In this document: positions 7,576 through 11,943 of the stretch, in pieces
Position numbering within the stretch: position 1 is the first letter of the stretch
How the letters are laid out: every line of letters starts with the position of its first letter
Assembly (NCBI GenBank): GCA_946479725.1
Contig: CAMLHB010000008.1
Coordinates: 1 to 28,198, forward strand
Reading direction: 5' to 3'
Source of the DNA: an uncultured Actinomycetes bacterium
GTDB taxonomy: Bacteria; Actinomycetota; Thermoleophilia; Solirubrobacterales; 70-9
Length of the DNA: 28,198 nucleotides
The notes under the pieces: model-generated
The model's database searches: none
Told to the model about the DNA's origin: nothing
What the model saw: the letters and a program-made list of their open reading frames with translations, nothing else
Position numbers and translations under genes: made by a program

Positions 7576-7727
7576 AAAACTTGGTCCCGAAATTGGTCCC
7601 CAACTCCAGCGAACTCAGCCGAACTCCTTGGACGTGATCGGCTCTGTCAGGCCAGATTCGGCCTGCTGGCCACCTTCCGGCTGAACTTCTAATCCGACGG
7701 TCGCTGGTTCGAATCCAACCGGGGGCG
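7576..7727 (+). repeat. Att-type repeat copy A (65-bp block + tRNA-Arg 3' core)
   Basis: The 65-bp block at 7576-7640 is identical to that of copy B. It contains TTGGTCCC twice (7581, 7593) and CGAACTC twice (7610, 7620). After about 44 bp of variable sequence, GCTGAACTT leads into the tRNA core at 7685-7727, which matches tRNA positions 5715-5757 with one mismatch (7718). The core lacks the 5' half of the tRNA, so it is not a functional tRNA gene. Confidence 0.9.
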
Positions 7728-7735
7728 TCAATTGC

Positions 7736-7747
7736 TACGCTTTACCT
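7736..7747 (+). promoter_or_regulatory. Leaderless promoter -10 (TACGCT) of the cassette 2 TA operon
   Basis: TACGCT at 7736-7741 is followed by 6 nt and ATG 7748. The matching -35 position would fall inside the tRNA-derived core of copy A, so the insertion boundary may form part of the promoter. Confidence 0.4.
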
Positions 7748-7987
7748 ATGGTTGAGAAGGTAAAGAATCAGACTAGGGTGTCCAGCAAGCATCAGGTGAC
7801 GATCCCTGCTGGCGCATTCCGGACGGCCGGCTTTGAGCCCGGGGATGTCTTGAAGGTCGAGGCCGAGGGGGCGGGACGGGTGGTACTCACGCGCGTTGCT
7901 GATCTCGTGGATCAATACTCCGGACGTCTCGGAACCGGTGGCGATCTGCGTAAGCGCGTCGGAGGACTGCGCGACGAGTGGCGGTAG
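7748..7987 (+). CDS. vapB: AbrB/MazE-type antitoxin (SpoVT-AbrB domain)
   Basis: A 79-residue protein. Residues ~7-50 (TRVSSKHQVTIPAGAFRTAGFEPGDVLKVEAEG) are a clear swapped-hairpin AbrB DNA-binding domain. The C-terminal tail (residues ~52-79, VADLVDQYSGRL onward) is the usual toxin-wrapping segment. It overlaps the downstream PIN toxin by 10 bp. It should neutralise that toxin and repress the operon. There is no ribosome binding site, and a TACGCT box sits 6 nt before the ATG. Confidence 0.9.
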   Translation: MVEKVKNQTRVSSKHQVTIPAGAFRTAGFEPGDVLKVEAEGAGRVVLTRVADLVDQYSGRLGTGGDLRKRVGGLRDEWR

Positions 7988-8382
7988 TCCTCGATTCGGA
8001 CGCGGTCGTCGGCTTCCTCGACGGCGACGACGCTCTTCACGCCGCCGCCGACGCGGCAATTCGCGATGTCATTGGCGAGCACCGGATGCTCGCCTCAGCG
8101 GTGACCTACGCCGAGGTCTTGACCGGCGCTCGTCTCGGTCATCACGACGAAGGGGCAGTCGCCGGATTCTTTGCCGAGTTGATCTCCGTCGTTTTGCCCG
8201 TCGATGTCGACGTCGCAGACAGGGCGGCGCAACTTCGCGCTCAAGTCAGGTCGTTGCGAATGCCGGATGCGTTGATCGTCGCTAGCGCCGACATTGAGGC
8301 GGGCGTCGATCTGATCATCACCGGTGATCAGCAGATCGCGAACATCGCCGGGTTGAGCTGCACGGTCCGACTTCTGGATTGA
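7978..8382 (+). CDS. vapC: VapC-family PIN-domain toxin
   Basis: A 134-residue PIN-domain ribonuclease. The expected acidic residues are D6 in VVLDSDAVVGFLDG, E46 in TYAEVLTG, D97 in RMPDALIVASA and D117 in TGDQQ. GTG 7978 lies inside the end of the antitoxin gene, so translation is coupled. The protein looks full length and active. It is the only toxin in cassette 2 and lies 31 bp before the conserved block of copy B. Confidence 0.92.
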   Translation: MAVVLDSDAVVGFLDGDDALHAAADAAIRDVIGEHRMLASAVTYAEVLTGARLGHHDEGAVAGFFAELISVVLPVDVDVADRAAQLRAQVRSLRMPDALIVASADIEAGVDLIITGDQQIANIAGLSCTVRLLD

Positions 8383-8413
8383 GGCCCGCCGGTGCGGTGG
8401 AATCTGAGTCTCG

Positions 8414-8567
8414 AAAACTTGGTCCCGAAATTGGTCCCCAACTCCAGCGAACTCAGCCGAACTCCTTGGACGTGATCGAACTCCCTGGTACGGATTCGTC
8501 CTGTCGGACGCTTCCCGGCTGAACTTCTAATCCGACGGTCGCTGGTTCGAATCCAGCCGGCGGCGCT
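8414..8567 (+). repeat. Att-type repeat copy B (65-bp block + tRNA-Arg 3' core)
   Basis: The block at 8414-8478 is identical to copy A. The spacer ends in GGACGCTTCCCGGCTG, shared with copy C. The tRNA core is at 8523-8567 with one mismatch (8561, in the acceptor stem). It lacks the 5' half of the tRNA. Confidence 0.9.
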
Positions 8568-8593
8568 TAATCTCAGAGTGTCGGCCCGGACTT

Positions 8594-8621
8594 GGTGGTA
8601 CTCAGGTGGTACACTTGTTTT
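8594..8621 (+). promoter_or_regulatory. Direct-repeat operator and leaderless -10 of the cassette 3 TA operon
   Basis: GGTGGTAC occurs at 8594-8601 and again at 8605-8612, 11 bp apart (one helical turn). The second copy runs into a -10-like TACACT at 8610-8615, which ends 6 nt before GTG 8622. Tandem repeats one turn apart that overlap the -10 suit a ribbon-helix-helix repressor. Confidence 0.5.
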
Positions 8622-8903
8622 GTGCCCACGCATCATCCCCGTATCCAGATCACTGAGGATCGCGAACTGACCGCAGCGTTGCGCGCTGCTGCACCGCATC
8701 TGCCCGCGGACCTGCCCCGCTCTCGTCAAGTGCGGGAGTTGGCGATCGTGGGGGCGCGTCACCTCAGCGGCGAGCTGGTCGAGGAGGGCAGGCGTCAGGA
8801 GCTTCTCGAGCAACTGGCTCAGAGCTTTGAGGAGCCCGAGGCGTCAGGCCTCGACTGGGACCTTTTGCGCGACGGCAAGCCCCGTGCCTGGCCGCTCCGC
8901 TAG
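8622..8903 (+). CDS. Putative ribbon-helix-helix antitoxin
   Basis: A 93-residue protein. RIQITEDRELTAALRAAAP gives a short beta-strand and helix, and SRQVRELAIVGARHL gives the next helix, a common layout for RHH-like antitoxins paired with PIN toxins. The C-terminus (FEEPEASGLDWDLLRDG) is an acidic tail suited to blocking the toxin. The start is GTG 8622, preceded by TACACT and 6 nt, so it is probably leaderless. The gene lies upstream of a PIN toxin, and a direct-repeat operator precedes it. Confidence 0.7.
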   Translation: MPTHHPRIQITEDRELTAALRAAAPHLPADLPRSRQVRELAIVGARHLSGELVEEGRRQELLEQLAQSFEEPEASGLDWDLLRDGKPRAWPLR

Positions 8904-8931
8904 CGCCCCGGCCTGGGGGACGCTTCCGCTC

Positions 8932-9336
8932 ATGGTCGACACCTCCGCTTGGGCTCGCGCACATCACCCGTCGGTCCGTGAGTCCTGGAAGCAGGCGTTG
9001 TTGGACCGCCGCCTGCGTCTATCTCCTGTCGTGCGCTTCGAGATCTTGCTCAGTGTTCGCGACGGTAGGAGCTTCGACACCCTCGCGGAACAACTTTCAG
9101 CCATTCAGGCTGCTCCGCTCAACACCTCAGTGATTCGTTCCGCCGAGCAGGCGATGCGGTCGCTGGCGCATCGCTCCGCCGGTGCGCAGCGCCTTCCAAT
9201 CGTCGACTATCTGGTCGCCGCCGCGGCTCTGGAACTCGGCGCGGCGGTGATCCACTACGACCAAGACTACGACACCCTCGCGGAATTGATGGGATTCGAT
9301 TCGGTCTGGTTGGCCCCCGCGGGGACACTTCCGTAG
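8932..9336 (+). CDS. vapC: PIN-domain toxin (VapC family)
   Basis: A 134-residue PIN domain. Acidic positions are D3 in MVDTSAWARA, E37 in VRFEILLS, D92 in PIVDYLVAAAA and D110/D112 in HYDQDYDTLA. The MVDTSAW start is typical of this subgroup. I choose ATG 8932 because the domain begins there. GTG 8884 is in frame, would overlap the antitoxin end by 20 bp and would add a 16-residue non-conserved leader. The ribosome binding site is weak (TGGGGGA, 11 nt upstream). All catalytic residues are present. Confidence 0.88.
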   Translation: MVDTSAWARAHHPSVRESWKQALLDRRLRLSPVVRFEILLSVRDGRSFDTLAEQLSAIQAAPLNTSVIRSAEQAMRSLAHRSAGAQRLPIVDYLVAAAALELGAAVIHYDQDYDTLAELMGFDSVWLAPAGTLP

Positions 9337-9379
9337 GGGACGAAATCTCTGCGGTCAGCGGACCGTCAAGCGCCCCCGA

Positions 9380-9483
9380 AAAACTTGGTCCCGAATTTGG
9401 TCCCCAACTCCAGAGCCGGTGGGACGCTTCCCGGCTGAACTTCTAATCCGACGATCGCTGGTTCGAATCCAGCCGGGGGCGCT
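9380..9483 (+). repeat. Att-type repeat copy C (shortened block + tRNA-Arg 3' core)
   Basis: Only the first ~34 bp of the conserved block remain (9380-9413, one mismatch). The sequence then jumps to GGGACGCTTCCCGGCTG, which matches copy B close to its core. Relative to copy B this is an internal deletion. The CGAACTC repeat pair is lost, while both TTGGTCCC repeats remain. The tRNA core is at 9439-9483 with one mismatch (9454). Confidence 0.88.
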
Positions 9484-9484
9484 T

Positions 9485-10480
9485 CTAGCTCGTCCCTCTG
9501 TCGTCGTTCAGCGGCGGACGTAGCCTGCCTTCTTGCAAGCCATCCTTGGTCTCAAGGATGAACCGGCCTTGCGGTCCGCTTTTCGTCTCGCTGACCACGA
9601 ACGTCGTAAGGGCACCACCCACTCTTCCCTCGCCAAACGAAAAGCCATCCGAGATTCCCGAGAGCCGCTTATGAGAAAGAGGAATCTCCCCAACCTCAAT
9701 TCTCATTTTTCCTTTGATTCGGATGTGTTGGATTGGCCAGAGACCGAGGCTTGAGCCATCTATCTGCGGGTTGAGGCACAGGGTTCGGTTATCGACCGTG
9801 CCGTCAGGAAGCACATGTGGGTGCGAGAAGGGTCCTCCGAGATCGAGAGTCATGTTTTTCTCCACGTCGTCAACGACGTTCGCCAGGTCTACTTCCTCGG
9901 AAACCTGCTGAAAGCGCTGATCAAACAGCGAGGCCGCGATTTCTCCAAGGCTGCCGAAAGGGTCGCCCTCCTCATTGAAGATTTGAACCCCCACGGGAGG
10001 CTCGAAGACCTCCTCTACGCCGTCCGGAGAATTGCAAGTGACGACCGTCTCGAGGAGATCCAGCGAGATCACCTTGGGGTAGATCGATCCGAGTTTGTTG
10101 ACGACCTCCCCGCCGTCAAAATCATTCGGTACGTCCTCCGGTGTAAGCGGGATCGCGCTGTTCGCCTCCGCCTTCTTGCGTGCCGGGCCGGAAAAGCCAG
10201 CTTCTGAGACCAAGACCAACTTATCGGTTGGGAGGGTCGAGTGCTTCTGTAATTGCGTCTCAACCCAAGTCACATCCGCCTTTCTTCCTGATGCAGTCGC
10301 CTCAATTCCTATTTGGATCTGATGATTGGCCGCAACCGTCGTGATTAGGACGTCAACCTCCCGCTCCTCATCGGTGTCCGAATCAGCCAAGAGGGCCGAT
10401 TCCTTCACAGTTGCGTCGCCGGCGACCGTTTCGTGAAGGATCCGGACTACCTTCTGGAAGAGGTTTGAACGTTGAGGCAT
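9485..10480 (-). CDS. PD-(D/E)XK restriction-endonuclease-like protein
   Basis: A 331-residue protein. The first 115 residues match the Mrr-like endonuclease pattern: helix FQKVVRILHE, then EREVDVLITTV (D43), QIQIGIEATASGRKADVTWVE (E60, K67) and KLVLVSEAGFSGPARKKAEANSAIPLTPED. In related proteins the central part reads IECRDHKRPxDVxWIE; here C-R-D-H is changed, so the exact metal-site lysine is uncertain. Residues ~120-331 form a beta-rich domain I do not recognise. A defence or DNA-repair role is plausible. No methyltransferase lies nearby, so a modification-independent or modification-dependent enzyme is more likely than a classical restriction pair. No ribosome binding site is visible. Confidence 0.7.
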   Translation of the reverse strand: MPQRSNLFQKVVRILHETVAGDATVKESALLADSDTDEEREVDVLITTVAANHQIQIGIEATASGRKADVTWVETQLQKHSTLPTDKLVLVSEAGFSGPARKKAEANSAIPLTPEDVPNDFDGGEVVNKLGSIYPKVISLDLLETVVTCNSPDGVEEVFEPPVGVQIFNEEGDPFGSLGEIAASLFDQRFQQVSEEVDLANVVDDVEKNMTLDLGGPFSHPHVLPDGTVDNRTLCLNPQIDGSSLGLWPIQHIRIKGKMRIEVGEIPLSHKRLSGISDGFSFGEGRVGGALTTFVVSETKSGPQGRFILETKDGLQEGRLRPPLNDDRGTS

Positions 10481-10513
10481 TTGCGTGGACTGGGGAAGGG
10501 GTGGAGCTGATCC

Positions 10514-10705
10514 CTATTGGGGACGCGGGGGAGATGGCACTCCTAGCTGTTTGCAGATCGCGCGCACCAAGCCAGGGCCGATCTCCTTGTGTCGCGGCAC
10601 CGCCGAGACCTGATTCTGCGGGCCGCGCCACTTGGCGTGCTTGGAGCCGCCGACCTCTCGGCAGCCGTAGGAGATGAGATGGCGTTCGAGGTCGCGGCGC
10701 TTCAC
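10514..10705 (-). CDS. hicA: HicA-family mRNA interferase toxin
   Basis: A 63-residue HicA with the dsRBD-like fold. MKRRDLERHLISYGCREV is the first helix, followed by the signature GGSKHAKWRGP with catalytic His23, then SAVPRHKEIGPGLVRAICKQLGV. HicA cleaves mRNA independently of ribosomes. It overlaps the upstream hicB by 4 bp (ATGA), so the order is hicB-hicA. Full length and apparently intact. Confidence 0.92.
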   Translation of the reverse strand: MKRRDLERHLISYGCREVGGSKHAKWRGPQNQVSAVPRHKEIGPGLVRAICKQLGVPSPPRPQ

Positions 10706-10932
10706 GCCGCAGCGGTAAACCGCAGGTGCTCTCGGTCTGCCTCGGCCACTTCGCCAGCCAACTCCTCATCGGGAGTCAGGACCGTCCGCAGCGCGTCGAG
10801 CGCGTTCTCACGGGCTTCCTCTCGGGTTCGACCCTGGCTGACGGCGCCTGGCACCTCAAGGACGCGCGCGACAATCCAGCCCGCCTCGTCCGGGTTGTCG
10901 AACGCGATCGTGAAGTCGACAGATGCAGCCAT
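10702..10932 (-). CDS. hicB: HicB-family antitoxin, short form
   Basis: A 76-residue protein with the partial RNase-H-like HicB fold: DFTIAFDNPDEAGWIVARVLEVPGAVSQGRTREEARENALDAL. There is no room for the C-terminal helix-turn-helix or RHH domain of longer HicB proteins; the tail (residues ~55-76) is acidic. It therefore neutralises HicA but may not repress transcription by itself. TACCGT lies 9 nt before the ATG. Confidence 0.9.
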   Translation of the reverse strand: MAASVDFTIAFDNPDEAGWIVARVLEVPGAVSQGRTREEARENALDALRTVLTPDEELAGEVAEADREHLRFTAAA

Positions 10933-10979
10933 GCCCCTAGAACGGTAGCGCGCCGCTAGGGCGCTGGCCTCCCCGGCTG

Positions 10980-11115
10980 AAAACTTGGTCCCGAAATTGG
11001 TCCCCCACTCCCGCTAACTCAGCCGAACTCCTTGGACATGATCGGTCTCCCTGGAGTAGATTCGCCCCCTCGGAGACCTTCCGGCTGAACTTCCAATCCG
11101 ACGGTCGCTGGTTCG
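10980..11115 (+). repeat. Att-type repeat copy D, degraded
   Basis: The block at 10980-11044 aligns with copies A and B but carries several substitutions (for example CCCCCACTCCCGCTAACTC and GACATGATC). The tRNA core starts at 11089 and matches to 11115 with one mismatch, then breaks off after GGTTCG. The T-arm 3' strand and acceptor stem are gone. It lies 23 bp from the stop codon of the DsbA-like gene. Confidence 0.85.
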
Positions 11116-11137
11116 GATCGCTTGAAGCGGGAGAGGT

Positions 11138-11875
11138 CTACAACAGCCTCGTGATCGCTTCTTCGAAGACCTTCGGTTCTTCCAAGCTGAAATGCAGGAG
11201 GCGCCGTGCTGGTCCTCCGGTGCGACCGACGAGGAACGAAGGCGTGCTGTCGAGATGCTTGGCCGCCGCGAGTTCTTCGTCGGCTTCGCTGATTTCGAGC
11301 CAGTCTTCTTCGAAGGGTGTTTGGTCCTGTGACCAGCGTTCCACATCCACCCCCGCCTCCATAGCTATCCGCTGGAGGAAGTCTTCGTTGACGTAGCCGG
11401 TGAACTCGGGCCCCTGCTCGCGGTAGAAGACGTCGATGAAGTTCCAGAGCTTGTCCTGTCTTCCCGCCGCCAGCGCTGCGGTCTGCTGTTCCCTGAATTC
11501 GTACCAGCCGCCGGCGCCGGAGGTGTCCGTTTCTGTCGAGCGGAAGCGGATCTGAAGCTTGCCAGCGCGCACAAATTTGCGAATCAAGAAAGGCAGCGCT
11601 CCGAGCATCACCCGGCGCGAGTCCACGCACTGCAGATCGCCGAAGAACTGCAGGGTGACCGGGGCGCTGCGGTAGCCGAGGACCGCTCCATGCTGGGGAA
11701 TCCCGGTCAGCAGTGCGAAAGTGCGCCGCACGGGATCCGGGGGGCGGGGAGGCGTCACGACCTGCCGCGGGGCGCTCGTGCCGCTGCCGCTGCTCAGAAG
11801 GACGATCGCAAGTAGGAGGGCAAGCGATGCGAGCGCAGCCAGGTATTTGCGCCAATTGGCTCTGAGTACTTGCAT
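11138..11875 (-). CDS. Membrane-anchored DsbA-like thioredoxin-fold protein with a CxxS site
   Basis: A 245-residue protein with an N-terminal membrane anchor (residues ~11-28) and an extracytoplasmic thioredoxin-fold domain of the DsbA/Thioredoxin_4 type. GIPQHGAVLGYRSAPVTLQF leads into the active site FFGDLQCVDS. Related proteins have CPxC here, but this one has C83-V-D-S86, so the resolving cysteine is missing. The cis-proline loop STPSFLVG is kept. A monothiol site would favour isomerase, reductase or glutaredoxin-like chemistry, or substrate trapping, over disulfide oxidation. A strong promoter precedes it with no leader. It lies just beyond the tRNA-bounded array and probably belongs to the old backbone. 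Confidence 0.85.
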   Translation of the reverse strand: MQVLRANWRKYLAALASLALLLAIVLLSSGSGTSAPRQVVTPPRPPDPVRRTFALLTGIPQHGAVLGYRSAPVTLQFFGDLQCVDSRRVMLGALPFLIRKFVRAGKLQIRFRSTETDTSGAGGWYEFREQQTAALAAGRQDKLWNFIDVFYREQGPEFTGYVNEDFLQRIAMEAGVDVERWSQDQTPFEEDWLEISEADEELAAAKHLDSTPSFLVGRTGGPARRLLHFSLEEPKVFEEAITRLL

Positions 11876-11911
11876 TCAAAAAAAGGTATGGCATGGTACC
11901 CAAATGGTCAA
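11876..11911 (-). promoter_or_regulatory. Strong leaderless promoter of the DsbA-like gene
   Basis: TTGACC (11911-11906), a 17-bp spacer and TACCTT (11888-11883) are followed by 7 nt and then ATG 11875. Both boxes and the spacing fit a housekeeping sigma factor. There is no ribosome binding site. Confidence 0.6.
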
Positions 11912-11943
11912 GGTTCTAAACCCATTTGACACAGGTTGACCCG

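Larger units (their letters stand above)
5758..7727. mobile_element. tRNA-Arg-bounded cassette 1 (nuclease-like gene plus RelE-type TA pair)
   Basis: The unit lies between the intact tRNA-Arg and the first partial copy of its 3' part. It carries a frameshifted PD-(D/E)XK-like gene and a putative two-gene toxin-antitoxin operon. No recombinase gene is present. It ends with the conserved 65-bp block (7576-7640), a variable spacer and the tRNA core (7685-7727). Confidence 0.7.
7728..8565. mobile_element. tRNA-Arg-bounded cassette 2 (AbrB-type/VapC TA pair)
   Basis: About 840 bp from the end of copy A to the end of copy B. Apart from the repeat, it holds only a two-gene toxin-antitoxin operon. 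The antitoxin ATG is 20 bp after the tRNA-derived core, so the cassette begins almost directly with its promoter. No recombinase is present. Confidence 0.7.
8566..9481. mobile_element. tRNA-Arg-bounded cassette 3 (RHH-like/VapC TA pair)
   Basis: About 916 bp from the end of copy B to the end of copy C, holding one toxin-antitoxin operon and no recombinase gene. The operon promoter lies within 60 bp of the left boundary. Confidence 0.7.
9482..11115. mobile_element. tRNA-Arg-bounded cassette 4 (restriction-endonuclease-like gene plus HicBA)
   Basis: About 1.63 kb between copy C and the degraded copy D. It holds three genes, all on the minus strand, and no recombinase. As in cassette 1, the first gene reads towards the tRNA-derived core and stops within a few bases of it. 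Confidence 0.65.

Noticed and set aside
8328..8813. A minus-strand ORF containing GWIRTSDRRIRSSAG.
   Set aside because: This string is the reverse-strand translation of the tRNA-Arg 3' core, a frequent source of spurious protein predictions. The frame also runs through repeat copy B and antisense to the TA genes. The same applies to the minus ORF at 11014-11346.
7685..9483. Extra tRNA-Arg genes at the three well-preserved cores.
   Set aside because: Each copy begins at the 3' part of the anticodon arm. The D arm, the 5' acceptor strand and the first anticodon strand are absent, so no cloverleaf can form.
5758..11130. A CRISPR array or a classical integron.
   Set aside because: Repeats are 840-1970 bp apart and enclose genes, so this is not CRISPR. 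The repeats are homologous to a tRNA gene, lack attC-type imperfect palindromes, and no intI is present.
11926..11931. TTGACA as a -35 box for the RHS gene.
   Set aside because: The sequence is a perfect -35, but it lies only 12 bp before the start codon, and no -10 follows at 16-18 bp. It is probably a chance match or part of an alternative TTG start.
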